33,171 nucleotides of DNA, from positions 1 to 33,171 of the forward strand of contig JAGWSV010000118.1 in assembly GCA_028869315.1 (NCBI GenBank), in the 5' to 3' direction. Shown piece by piece: positions 8,534-17,941 of the stretch. This stretch comes from Rhodospirillales bacterium. Lineage in GTDB: Bacteria > Pseudomonadota > Alphaproteobacteria > Acetobacterales > Acetobacteraceae. A model generated the notes under the pieces. It saw nothing but the letters and a program-made list of their open reading frames with translations, did not search any database and had not been told where the DNA came from. The translations under genes and the position numbers were made by a program. Numbering within the stretch: position 1 is the first letter of the stretch; every line of letters begins with the position of its first letter.

Positions 8534-9306
8534 GCGCGCTGGAGGCCGAAGGGCTCAACACGTTCTATGGCAAGAGCCATATCCTGTTCGACGTCAGCCT
8601 GAAGGTCGAGGAGGGCATGATCACGACCCTGCTCGGCCGCAACGGCGCGGGAAAAACCACCACCCTGCGCAGCCTGGTCGGCCTGACCATGCCGCGCACC
8701 GGAAGCGTGAAGATCTTCGGCGAGGACAGCTCCCGCCAGCCCCCCTACCGGGCGGCCAAGCGCGGCGTCGGCTACGTCCCGGAAGGGCGCAAGATCTTCG
8801 CCCATCTGACGGTGGAAGACAACCTGCGCGTGCCGTTGGAGCGCCCCGGTCCCTGGACCATCGAGCGGGTGTTCCAGACCTTTCCGCGCCTGGCGGAACG
8901 GCGGACCAACAAGGGACGGCAATTGTCCGGCGGCGAGCAGGAGATGCTGTCGATCGCCCGCGCCTTGCTGCTCAACCCGAAGGTGCTGATCCTCGACGAA
9001 CCCTCCCAGGGACTCGCCCCGCTGATCGTCAAGGACGTATTCCGGATGGTCGAGCAGGCCAAGGCGGACGGCATGTCGGTCCTGCTGGTCGAGCAGAATG
9101 TTCGCGCCAGCCTGGAGATCGCCGATTACGCCTATGTGCTGGACCATGGCGTGATGAGCTGGTCCGGCACCGCCGCCGACCTGGTGAAGGACGAGGAGCG
9201 CATCCAGGCGCTCGCCGGCGCCTCCGCGGAGGAATGGAGCTTCGACGACGACCTCAGCACCAAGGAAGCCGAGGCTTTCAGTCACCAGCCAAGCACGGTA
9301 GCCTGA
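8530..9306 (+). CDS. Liv-type ABC transporter ATPase (LivF family), first operon
   Basis: A 258-residue ATPase completing the transporter. Walker A GRNGAGKT is at residues 36-43, the signature is LSGGEQEMLSIARAL, Walker B is VLILDEPSQGL, and the switch region is LLVEQNVRASLEIAD. It carries a C-terminal tail of about 20 residues (EEWSFDDDLSTKEAEAF and on) that the second LivF in the window lacks. The tail is acidic and may be a small regulatory or interaction segment. It is followed after 28 bases by the AtuA-type gene, which suggests a continuing operon. Confidence 0.93.
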   Translation: MSALEAEGLNTFYGKSHILFDVSLKVEEGMITTLLGRNGAGKTTTLRSLVGLTMPRTGSVKIFGEDSSRQPPYRAAKRGVGYVPEGRKIFAHLTVEDNLRVPLERPGPWTIERVFQTFPRLAERRTNKGRQLSGGEQEMLSIARALLLNPKVLILDEPSQGLAPLIVKDVFRMVEQAKADGMSVLLVEQNVRASLEIADYAYVLDHGVMSWSGTAADLVKDEERIQALAGASAEEWSFDDDLSTKEAEAFSHQPSTVA

Positions 9307-9334
9307 CCTCCGCATCTGCGGGGGAGAAATTCGC

Positions 9335-10699
9335 ATGAAGACGGTCAGGATCGGCTCCGGCGCCGGCTATTCGGGCGACCGGATCGAGCCGGCCCTCGAA
9401 CTGGCCGAGCGCGGCGACATCTCCTATCTCGGCTTCGAGTGCCTGGCCGAGCGTACCATCGCCCTTGCCCAGCAGGCGCGGCTGGCCGACCCCGAAGCGG
9501 GATACGACCCGTTGCTCGAGGCGCGGATGGAGACCGTGCTCGCCGCCTGCATTCAGCGCGGCATCCGCATCATCACCAACATGGGCGCCGCCAACCCGCA
9601 CAGCGCGGCCACCGCGGTGGCGCGCATCGCCCGCCGGCTCAGCTTGAACGGCATCAAGATCGCCGCCGTCTCCGGCGACGACGTGCTCGCCCGCATCACC
9701 GCCTCCCCGCACAAGCTGATGGAGCGGCCGGACGACACCACCGCCTCGCTCGACGGCCGCATCGTCTCGGCCAACGCCTATCTCGGCATCGGGCCGATCG
9801 TGCAGGCGCTGGCGGCCGACGCCGACGTGGTGATCACCGGCCGCGTCGCCGACCCCGCCCTGTTCATGGCCCCGCTGGTGCATGAATTCGGCTGGCACAT
9901 GGACGACTGGCCCGCGCTTGGCCGGGCCACCGTGGTCGGCCACCTGCTGGAATGCGCCGGGCAGATCACCGGCGGCTATTTCGCCGACCCCGGCTACAAG
10001 GATGTGGCCGACCTGGCCCGGCTCGGCTTCCCGCTCGCCGAAGTCGGGGAAGACGGCAGCGCCGTCATCACCAAGGTCGCCGGCTCCGGCGGCACCGTGT
10101 GCCTGCAAAGCTGCAAGGAGCAGCTGCTTTACGAAGTGCACGACCCCGCCCGCTATTTTCAGCCCGACGTGGTGGCGGATTTCTCCGCCGTCCGGCTCGA
10201 ACCCGACGGGGTGGACCGGGTGCGGGTCAGCGGCGGCAGCGGGGCGCCGCGCACCGGCACGCTCAAGGTCTCGATCGGCTATCGCGATAGCTTCGTCGGC
10301 GAAGGCCAGATCTCCTACGCCGGCGCCGGCGCATTGGCGCGCGGCAAGCTGGCGCTGGAGATCGTCCGCGAGCGCCTGCGCCTGACCGGCGTGCGGACGA
10401 ACGAGCTACGCTGCGACCTGATCGGAGTCGATGCGCTGCATCGCGGGCCTGTTGGCGATGCGCCGCATCGCGGGCCTGGGCCGGCGGCCGAGCCGGCGGA
10501 AATCCGCATCCGCGTGATCGGCCGCACCGACAGCCTGGCCGAGGCCGTGCGCATCGGCAACGAGGTCGAGACGCTCTACACCAACGGCCCGGCCGGCGGC
10601 GGCGGCGCCTTCAAATCCGCCCGCGAGGTGATCGGCGTGGTCTCCACCCTGATCCCCGAAGCCGCCGTCACCCCGACCGTTTCCTATCAGGTGGCGTGA
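9335..10699 (+). CDS. AtuA family protein (DUF1446, acyclic terpene utilisation)
   Basis: A 454-residue protein starting VRIGSGAGYSGDRIEPALELAERGDISYL, the characteristic N terminus of the AtuA/DUF1446 family. Further family blocks are RIITNMGAANPHSA, VVITGRVADPALF, GHLLECAGQITGGYF, TKVAGSGGTVCLQSCKEQLLYEVHDP and YTNGPAGGGGAFKS. AtuA is required for citronellol/geraniol degradation in Pseudomonas, but its reaction is not established, and the family occurs in many catabolic clusters. GGGGAG sits nine bases before the ATG. A 9-residue tandem duplication interrupts it near residue 366. The stop shares one base with the start of a small protein that other bacteria carry as a C-terminal domain of the same polypeptide. 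Confidence 0.88.
   Translation: MKTVRIGSGAGYSGDRIEPALELAERGDISYLGFECLAERTIALAQQARLADPEAGYDPLLEARMETVLAACIQRGIRIITNMGAANPHSAATAVARIARRLSLNGIKIAAVSGDDVLARITASPHKLMERPDDTTASLDGRIVSANAYLGIGPIVQALAADADVVITGRVADPALFMAPLVHEFGWHMDDWPALGRATVVGHLLECAGQITGGYFADPGYKDVADLARLGFPLAEVGEDGSAVITKVAGSGGTVCLQSCKEQLLYEVHDPARYFQPDVVADFSAVRLEPDGVDRVRVSGGSGAPRTGTLKVSIGYRDSFVGEGQISYAGAGALARGKLALEIVRERLRLTGVRTNELRCDLIGVDALHRGPVGDAPHRGPGPAAEPAEIRIRVIGRTDSLAEAVRIGNEVETLYTNGPAGGGGAFKSAREVIGVVSTLIPEAAVTPTVSYQVA
10430..10483 (+). repeat. In-frame 27-bp tandem duplication in the AtuA-type gene
   Basis: The 22 bases at 10430-10451 recur at 10457-10478 with one mismatch, a 27-bp period. The encoded units are DALHRGPVG and DAPHRGPGP. 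The core GATGCGCCGCATC is itself nearly palindromic, so this could be slippage or a tiny palindromic insertion in a surface loop. Confidence 0.6.
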
Positions 10700-11052
10700 T
10701 GCGGCTCCGCGAACTGGCCCATGCCCGCACGGGCGACAAGGGCGACATCTCCTCGATCTCGGTGATCGCCTACGACCCCGGCGACTTCGCCTTTCTGGCC
10801 GAGCACGTCACCGCCGAACGGGTGGCGGCGCATTTCGCGGGCACCGTGCACGGCAAGGTGGAGCGCTACGAACTGCCCGGGCTCGGCGCGCTCAATTTCG
10901 TCATGCATGCGGCGCTTGGCGGCGGCGTCACCCGCTCACTCGCGCTCGACGCGCACGGCAAGAGCCTGAGCTCCTCGCTGTTGGAGATGGAGCTGCCCGA
11001 TCCGCAGGCGCGCGCCGGTTCCGCTTCAGGTGACGCCTCGGGCCGCCGATGA
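10699..11052 (+). CDS. AtuA-like small domain protein (detached C-terminal partner of AtuA)
   Basis: A 117-residue protein beginning RLRELAHARTGDKGDISSISVIAY. The HARTGDKGD motif marks the small ferredoxin-fold-like domain found at the C terminus of fused AtuA proteins. Further conserved parts are VHGKVERYELPGLGALNFVMHAALGGG and the C-terminal KSLSSSLLEMEL. The ATG at 10699 overlaps the AtuA stop (TGATG); a GTG one codon earlier is possible. The tight coupling implies equal production and a two-subunit complex. The last 15 residues are low-complexity. The stop overlaps the SDR start (ATGA). Confidence 0.85.
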   Translation: MRLRELAHARTGDKGDISSISVIAYDPGDFAFLAEHVTAERVAAHFAGTVHGKVERYELPGLGALNFVMHAALGGGVTRSLALDAHGKSLSSSLLEMELPDPQARAGSASGDASGRR

Positions 11053-11813
11053 GCCTGCCGCGGACGCCGTCCTTCCGGCTCGACGGCCGCCGGGCGCTGG
11101 TCACCGGCGCCGGGCGAGGCATTGGGCTTGCCGCTGCCGCCGCGCTCGCCGAAGCCGGCGCCCATGTCGTGCTGGCCGCCCGCACCGGCGCCGAAATCGA
11201 AGCCGCCGCGGCGGAGATCCGGGCCGAAGGCCAGGCCGCCGAGGCGCTGGTGCTCGACGTCGCCGACCAGCCGGCGGTCGCCGCGGCGCTCGGCGCCGCC
11301 GCGCCGTTCGACGTGCTGGTCAACAACGCCGGCACCAACCGGCCGCGCCCGTTCCTCGACGTCAGCGAGGAGGACTACGACGCCATCATGGGCCTCAATG
11401 TCCGCGCCGCCTTCTTCGTCGCCCAGGCGGCGGCGCGGCGGATGGCGGCGGCCGGCACCGGCGGCTCGATCATCCACGTCTCGTCGCAGATGGGTCATGT
11501 CGGCGGCGCCCGGCGTAGCGTGTATTGTGCCTCCAAGCACGCGCTGGAGGGGCTCGCGAAGGCGATGGCGATCGACCTCGCGCCGCACCGCATCCGGGTG
11601 AACACGATCGGCCCGACCTTCACCGAAACCCCCCTCACCCGCCCGTTCTTCGCCGATCCGGCCTTCCGCGCCGACACCTTGCAGCGCATCAAGCTCGGCC
11701 GGCTGGCGCAGGTGGAGGACCTGATGGGCGCCGTGCTGTTCCTCGCCTGCGACGCCAGCGCGATGGTGACCGGCACGTCCCTGGTCGTCGATGGCGGCTG
11801 GACCGCCGAGTAA
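11049..11813 (+). CDS. Short-chain dehydrogenase/reductase (FabG-like SDR)
   Basis: A 254-residue classical SDR. The cofactor motif TGAGRGIG is at residues 19-26, NNAG at 92-95, and the catalytic Ser146, Tyr159 and Lys163 are in order. It ends DGGWTAE, typical of this family. The residue ending the second beta strand (AARTG) favours NADP(H) or is ambiguous. The probable role is oxidation of a secondary alcohol or hydroxyacyl intermediate in the catabolic cluster. Its start is fixed by the ATGA overlap. The HisD-like dehydrogenase follows after 14 bases. Confidence 0.92.
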   Translation: MSLPRTPSFRLDGRRALVTGAGRGIGLAAAAALAEAGAHVVLAARTGAEIEAAAAEIRAEGQAAEALVLDVADQPAVAAALGAAAPFDVLVNNAGTNRPRPFLDVSEEDYDAIMGLNVRAAFFVAQAAARRMAAAGTGGSIIHVSSQMGHVGGARRSVYCASKHALEGLAKAMAIDLAPHRIRVNTIGPTFTETPLTRPFFADPAFRADTLQRIKLGRLAQVEDLMGAVLFLACDASAMVTGTSLVVDGGWTAE

Positions 11814-11827
11814 GGAAGCTGCCCACA

Positions 11828-13111
11828 ATGATCCGTGTCCTCAAACCCGGCCTCAGCGACGCCGAGAAATTCGCCGCCGACCGCGCGGTGCGCGAAACCG
11901 TCGAGCGGATGCTCGACGACATCGCCGCCCGCGGCGACGCCGCCGTGCGCGAGTACTCGGCGAAGCTCGACCACTGGGAACCGGCGTCCTTCCGTCTGTC
12001 GCAGGCGGAGATCGACGCGCTGATCGCCTCCCTGCCGGAGCAGACCGTCAAGGACATCGCCTTCGCCCAGGCCCAGGTGCGCCGCTTTGCCGAGGCCCAG
12101 CGCGCCGCATTGACGGATATCGAGGTGGAAACCCTGCCGGGGATCCGCCTCGGCCACAAGAACATCCCGGTCGCTTCGGTGGGCTGCTACGTCCCCGGCG
12201 GGCGCTACCCCATGGTCGCCTCGGCGCACATGTCCGTTCTGACCGCGAAAGTGGCCGGCGTGCCGCGGATCATCGCCGCCACCCCGCCGCTGAACGGCCT
12301 CGCCCCCGCCGCCACCGTCGCCGCGATGGCGATGGGCGGCGCGGACGAGATCTACCTGCTCGGCGGCGTGCAGGCGGTCGCGGCCATGGCGCTCGGCACC
12401 GGCTCGATCGCCCCGGTGGACATGCTGGTCGGCCCCGGCAACGCCTATGTCGCCGAGGCCAAGCGACAGCTGTTCGGCCGGGTCGGGATCGACCTGCTGG
12501 CCGGGCCGACCGAGACGCTCATCATCGCCGACGACAGCACGGACGCGGAGATGTGCGCCACCGACCTGCTCGGCCAGGCGGAACACGGCCCGACCTCGCC
12601 CGCGATCCTGCTCACCACCTCGGCGCGCATCGCCGGCGAGATCGAGGCCGAAATCACCCGCCAGCTGGCGCGCCTGCCCACCGGGGCGATCGCCGGACAG
12701 GCCTGGCGCGACTACGGCCAGGTGATCCTGTGCGACACCGACGAGGAGCTGCTGTCGGAAGCCGACCGCATCGCCTCCGAGCATGTCCAGGTACTGACCC
12801 GCGAGCCGCGCTGGTTCCTGGAGCGGATGCGCAACTACGGCGCCCTGTTCCTCGGCCCGGAAACCAACGTCGCCTACGGCGACAAGGTGATCGGCACCAA
12901 CCACACGCTGCCGACCAAGCGCGCGGCGCGCTACACCGGCGGACTGTGGGTCGGGAAGTTCCTGAAAACGGTCACCTACCAGCAGGTGAGCCCGGACGCG
13001 ACCGCGATGATCGGCGAGTACTGCGCCCGGCTGTGCGAGGTCGAGAACTTCGCCGGCCACGCCGAACAGGCCAGGCTGCGGGTACGCCGCTACGGGGGAC
13101 GCAACGCCTGA
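11828..13111 (+). CDS. HisD-like zinc-dependent alcohol/aldehyde dehydrogenase
   Basis: A 427-residue member of the histidinol dehydrogenase family, full length. All residues expected for Zn binding are present (Gln250, His253, Asp352, His411, aligned by eye to E. coli HisD 259, 262, 360, 419), as are the catalytic pair Glu318-His319 and His359 in GTNHTLPT. It should therefore be an active four-electron alcohol-to-acid dehydrogenase. The substrate region differs from biosynthetic HisD ([23 protein letters not shown]), and no his genes are near. Relatives in catabolic clusters, such as HpsN acting on 2,3-dihydroxypropane sulfonate, oxidise other terminal alcohols, so I infer a catabolic substrate. 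The start is ATG 11828 with AGGA about ten bases upstream; the long frame upstream lies inside the SDR gene. Confidence 0.87.
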   Translation: MIRVLKPGLSDAEKFAADRAVRETVERMLDDIAARGDAAVREYSAKLDHWEPASFRLSQAEIDALIASLPEQTVKDIAFAQAQVRRFAEAQRAALTDIEVETLPGIRLGHKNIPVASVGCYVPGGRYPMVASAHMSVLTAKVAGVPRIIAATPPLNGLAPAATVAAMAMGGADEIYLLGGVQAVAAMALGTGSIAPVDMLVGPGNAYVAEAKRQLFGRVGIDLLAGPTETLIIADDSTDAEMCATDLLGQAEHGPTSPAILLTTSARIAGEIEAEITRQLARLPTGAIAGQAWRDYGQVILCDTDEELLSEADRIASEHVQVLTREPRWFLERMRNYGALFLGPETNVAYGDKVIGTNHTLPTKRAARYTGGLWVGKFLKTVTYQQVSPDATAMIGEYCARLCEVENFAGHAEQARLRVRRYGGRNA

Positions 13112-13244
13112 GGGCAGCGGCCTCGCCGGCTAGCCGCGACCGGCAGGCGGCCCCGTCTTGCGGAGGATCAAAACCCCCGCGTCCCGGTGTAGGATGGTGC
13201 GGCCGGCCGAACGCCGCGCCAAAACCGACAGGGGAGCTCCGTCC

Positions 13245-15035
<1,791 letters not shown>

Positions 15036-15046
15036 GGGACTGAGGA

Positions 15047-15150
15047 AGCAAGGCCAAGGGGGCGCCCCCCACGCACACGGAACCAACGGATGGGTTCCAA
15101 GGGCTCAGCCCTTGGCGGGGGTCCAGGGGGCAGAGCCCCCTGGCCTTGCT
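15047..15150. repeat. Nested multi-hairpin palindromic element between convergent genes
   Basis: An outer inverted repeat (15047-15063 with 15135-15150, one bulged base) encloses three smaller hairpins: 15079-15084 with 15093-15098, the 9-bp CCAAGGGCT/AGCCCTTGG pair at 15097-15115, and the 9-bp CCAGGGGGC/GCCCCCTGG pair with a 3-nt loop at 15123-15143. It sits between the acyl-CoA synthetase and a convergent ABC ATPase and probably ends transcription from both sides. Its form is that of a REP/BIME-like dispersed repeat. The right arm enters the ATPase stop codon. Confidence 0.75.
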
Positions 15151-15844
15151 ACCCGATCCGCCCGGCCGCCAGCCGCACCGCGCGTCCGCAGCGTGCGCTC
15201 AGCGCGGCATCATGGCTGATGAGCAGGAGGGTGGAGCCGGCGTCGGCGCAGAGGCCGAACAGCAGGCTCATCACGCCGGCGCCGGTCTCCTGGTCGAGGT
15301 TGCCGGTGGGCTCGTCGGCCAGCAGCAGCGCCGGACGCGGGGCCAGCGCACGGGCCAGGGCGACGCGCTGCTGTTCGCCGCCGGAAAGCTGGCCCGGGAG
15401 GTGCCGCCGGCGGTGGCCGAGGCCCACCTGCTCCAGCAGCCGCGCGGCCACCGCGGCGGCGTCGCGGCGGCCGGCCAGTTCCAGCGGCACCGCCACGTTC
15501 TCCGCGGCGGTCATGCCGGGGATCAGGTGAAAGGACTGGAACACGATGCCGACATGGTCGCGCCGCCAGCGGGCCAGGCTGTCCTCGTCGAGCCCGGTCA
15601 GCTCCCGCCCGGCGAAGCTGAGGCTGCCCGACGTCGGCCGCTCCAGCCCGGCCAGCAGCATGAGCAGGCTGGTTTTGCCGGAGCCGGACGGCCCGACCAG
15701 GCCCACCGTCTCGCCGGCGGCAAGGTCGAGATCGACGCCGCGGAGGATGTTGACCGGCCCGGCGGCGGCGGGCAGGGTCAAGCGGAGACCGCGGGCGCGC
15801 AGCAACGGCGCGCCGGGCGGACGGGACGGCGGAGCAGGATCCAT
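15149..15844 (-). CDS. LolD/YbbA-like ABC transporter ATPase
   Basis: A 231-residue ATPase of the MacB/LolD/YbbA branch. Walker A GPSGSGKTS is at residues 51-59, the signature LSGGEQQRVALARAL, Walker B LLLADEPTGNLD, and the switch His in LISHDAAL; DEPTGNLD is diagnostic of this branch. Such proteins power FtsX-fold permeases in lipoprotein release or envelope stress roles. As in the E. coli ybbA/tesA arrangement, it is divergent from a TesA esterase. However, no permease gene follows: the gene ends in a palindromic element facing a convergent ligase gene. Start: ATG at 15844; an ATG at 15904 would add 20 residues inside the tesA coding region. Its stop (15149-15151) includes the end of the palindrome arm. 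Confidence 0.88.
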   Translation of the reverse strand: MDPAPPSRPPGAPLLRARGLRLTLPAAAGPVNILRGVDLDLAAGETVGLVGPSGSGKTSLLMLLAGLERPTSGSLSFAGRELTGLDEDSLARWRRDHVGIVFQSFHLIPGMTAAENVAVPLELAGRRDAAAVAARLLEQVGLGHRRRHLPGQLSGGEQQRVALARALAPRPALLLADEPTGNLDQETGAGVMSLLFGLCADAGSTLLLISHDAALSARCGRAVRLAAGRIG

Positions 15845-16562
15845 GGCGCTAGCATATGGCCTCCGCGCCAGCAGGCGGAAAGCCGTACTCGGCGCCGGGA
15901 GCATCCTGATCGGGACGCTGGCCGGCTTCGCCCCCGCCCTGGCGGGGGCGAAGCCGGTACGGCTGCTGGTGTTCGGAGATTCGCTTTCCTCGGGCTACGG
16001 CCTGCCACACGCCGAGAGCTTCGAGCCGCTTCTTGCCGCCGCGCTGCGCGCGCGGGGCCAGGCGGTTGCGATCGTGGACGCGGCCGTCTCGGGCGACACC
16101 TCGGCGGACGGGCTCGCGCGACTGGGCTGGGTGCTGGACGGGCTGCAGGCCGGGGCCGGCCCGGTGGCGGCGCTGGTGGAACTGGGGGCCAATGACGGCC
16201 TCCGCGGCCTGCCGGTGGCGGATATGCGGCGCAACCTGGCCGCGATCCTGGACCGGCTGGCGGCGCGCGGCATCCCCGTGCTGCTCGCCGGCATGTATGC
16301 GCCGCCCAATATGGGCGCCGGCTACGAGCGGCGGTTCCGCGCCGTGTTCGACACGTTGGGGAAGCGCCCGGGCGTGGTCTATGAGCCGTTCTTCCTGGCC
16401 GGGGTGGCGCGGGTGCCGGGACTGGTCCAAGCTGACGGCCTGCACCCGAACGCGGCCGGGGTAAGGCGGGTGGTGGCGGAGATCCTGCCGTATGTGGAGC
16501 AGGTGATCGGCCGGGCCCGGGCCCTGGCCGGCAGCCCCGGGGCAAAAACGCACCGCGGATGA
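15843..16562 (+). CDS. tesA: TesA-like GDSL arylesterase/acyl-CoA thioesterase
   Basis: A 239-residue SGNH-hydrolase. Block I is VFGDSLSSGYGL with nucleophile Ser47, block III is GANDGL, and block V is DGLHPNAAG with the catalytic Asp and His. The N terminus RASRRKAVLGAG followed by a hydrophobic run and ALAGA is a secretion signal, possibly Tat-like, so a periplasmic location is expected as for E. coli TesA. The ATG shares its first two bases with the divergent ATPase start codon. A perfect 17-bp palindrome covers the end of the signal sequence. ThpR follows after 19 bases. The likely role is hydrolysis of acyl thioesters, lysophospholipids or aryl esters. Confidence 0.9.
   Translation: MALAYGLRASRRKAVLGAGSILIGTLAGFAPALAGAKPVRLLVFGDSLSSGYGLPHAESFEPLLAAALRARGQAVAIVDAAVSGDTSADGLARLGWVLDGLQAGAGPVAALVELGANDGLRGLPVADMRRNLAAILDRLAARGIPVLLAGMYAPPNMGAGYERRFRAVFDTLGKRPGVVYEPFFLAGVARVPGLVQADGLHPNAAGVRRVVAEILPYVEQVIGRARALAGSPGAKTHRG
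15922..15957. repeat. Perfect 17-bp inverted repeat within the tesA signal sequence
   Basis: Bases 15922-15938 are exactly complementary to 15941-15957 with only CT between them; one arm reads CCGGCTTCGCCCCCGCC. It encodes AGFAPALAGAKPV around the predicted signal cleavage site. In mRNA it would form a very stable hairpin about 80 nt after the start codon. Confidence 0.95.
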
Positions 16563-16581
16563 GAGTGGAAGCGCCGCGCGC

Positions 16582-17118
16582 ATGAGACTGTTCGTCGCCC
16601 TCGACCTGCCCTGGGACCTGCGCGAGCGCCTGGCGCTGCTGGCGGGCACCGGCATTCCCGGCGCGCGCTGGGTGCCGGCGGAAAACTACCACCTGACCCT
16701 GCGCTTCCTCGGCGAGATCCAGGCCTGGCAGGCCGAGGAGATCGACCACGCGCTGGCGGCGCTGCGCGGGGGCAGCTTTTCGCTGACGGCTTCCGGCGTC
16801 GGCACCTTCGACAAGGCCGGACGGCCGACCCAGCTCTGGGTGGGGGTGGAGCGCAGCCCCGCGCTCGACCATCTGCGCACCAAGATCGAGACGGCGGTGC
16901 AGCGGGTCGGCCTGGCGGCCGAACGGCGGCGGTTCGTGCCGCACATCGCCCTGGCGCGACTCGACAACCCGGCGGAAGCGCGGCTGGCAGCCTTCGTGCA
17001 GCAGCACAACCTGTTCCGCGCGGAACCGTTCGCCGTGGAGCATTTCACCCTGTTCAGCTCCCGGCTGGGCAAGGAGCAGGCGGTCTACACGGCGGAAGCG
17101 GAGTACCCGCTGCAGTGA
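16582..17118 (+). CDS. thpR: RNA 2',3'-cyclic phosphodiesterase (2H phosphoesterase, ThpR family)
   Basis: A 178-residue member of the 2H family with both catalytic H-x-T-x-type motifs, HLTL at residues 37-40 and HIAL at 121-124. The second carries Ala where Thr is usual, a common variant. The N terminus RLFVALDLP and the tail ...HFTLFSSRLGKEQAVYTAEAEYPL are typical of ThpR/LigT proteins. It opens RNA 2',3'-cyclic phosphates and can ligate tRNA halves in vitro. Located 19 bases after tesA with a GGAAG ribosome site, so probably co-transcribed with it. Confidence 0.92.
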   Translation: MRLFVALDLPWDLRERLALLAGTGIPGARWVPAENYHLTLRFLGEIQAWQAEEIDHALAALRGGSFSLTASGVGTFDKAGRPTQLWVGVERSPALDHLRTKIETAVQRVGLAAERRRFVPHIALARLDNPAEARLAAFVQQHNLFRAEPFAVEHFTLFSSRLGKEQAVYTAEAEYPLQ

Positions 17119-17218
17119 CCGGCGGCGTGGTTCCCGGTTTGCGGCGGCGGCCGGCGCCAGGCTTGACGCCCCGAACCCCGCCCGGCGGAATGGGCGGCTT
17201 GCAGCAGGCGTCCCCGCG

Positions 17219-17935
17219 ATGATCGAGTTCTCCCCCGCCCCCGGCACGTTGCCGCCGGGACGCCGGATCTATGCCGTCGGCGACGTGCATGGCTGCGCCG
17301 GGCAGCTGGCGCGCCTGCACGCCGCGATCGCCGAGGACCTGGGCCGTCGCCCGGTGGCGGCGCCGCTCGTGCTGCATATCGGCGACTATGTCGATCGCGG
17401 CCCGGACAGCGCCGGCGTGCTCGCCTGCCTGCTCGCCGGCCCGGACCTGCCGGACGGCGTCGACGTGGTGAACCTGATGGGCAACCACGAACGCACCATG
17501 CTGGATGCGCTGGAGGGCGACCGCGCCGCCGGCACCGACTGGCTGTTCCAGGGCGGCCGCCCAACCCTGGAGAGCTACGGCCTCGACCCGGACGGCGCGC
17601 GCGAGGGCTGGATGGCCGGGCTTCCGGCCGGACATGCGGCCTTCCTGCGGGGCCTGGCGCTGCGGCACGCCGAGGGCGGCTACCTGTTCGTCCATGCCGG
17701 CATCCGCCCCGGCGTCACCTTGGCCGACCAGGCGCCGGAGGACCTGCTGCGCATCCGCCAGCCCTTCCTCTACACCGAGCAGGACCTCGGCGCGGTGGTG
17801 GTGCACGGGCATACGCCGGTGAAGGCGCCGGTGGTGCGGGCGAACCGGATCGCGATCGACACCGGGGCGGTGTTCGGCGGCAGGCTGACGGCGGCGGTGC
17901 TGGAAGGCGAGACCGTGGGGTTCCTCGCGGTCTAG
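17219..17935 (+). CDS. Calcineurin-like metallophosphoesterase (PPP-type Ser/Thr phosphatase)
   Basis: A 238-residue cytoplasmic phosphatase with the three PPP signatures in order: GDVHG at residues 21-25, GDYVDRG, and GNHERTM. Further metal-binding His residues lie in FVHAGIRPG and VVHGHTP. Bacterial homologues (PrpA/PrpE/ApaH-like) dephosphorylate proteins or cleave dinucleoside polyphosphates; the sequence alone does not decide which. It lies 100 bases after thpR and just before the GMC oxidoreductase gene (six-base gap). No clear ribosome site precedes ATG 17219. Confidence 0.9.
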   Translation: MIEFSPAPGTLPPGRRIYAVGDVHGCAGQLARLHAAIAEDLGRRPVAAPLVLHIGDYVDRGPDSAGVLACLLAGPDLPDGVDVVNLMGNHERTMLDALEGDRAAGTDWLFQGGRPTLESYGLDPDGAREGWMAGLPAGHAAFLRGLALRHAEGGYLFVHAGIRPGVTLADQAPEDLLRIRQPFLYTEQDLGAVVVHGHTPVKAPVVRANRIAIDTGAVFGGRLTAAVLEGETVGFLAV

Positions 17936-17941
17936 CCCGGG

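Noticed and set aside
11495-13060. 521-codon minus-strand frame opposite the SDR and HisD-like genes
   Set aside because: Composition artefact; both sense genes have complete catalytic residues.
11828-13111. Biosynthetic histidinol dehydrogenase call
   Set aside because: No histidine genes are nearby and the substrate loops differ; I kept the family name but not the pathway role.
16519-16552. GC palindrome and short A-run near the end of tesA as terminator
   Set aside because: It lies inside the coding sequence, the stem has almost no loop, and thpR follows only 19 bases after the stop with a ribosome site, which favours co-transcription.
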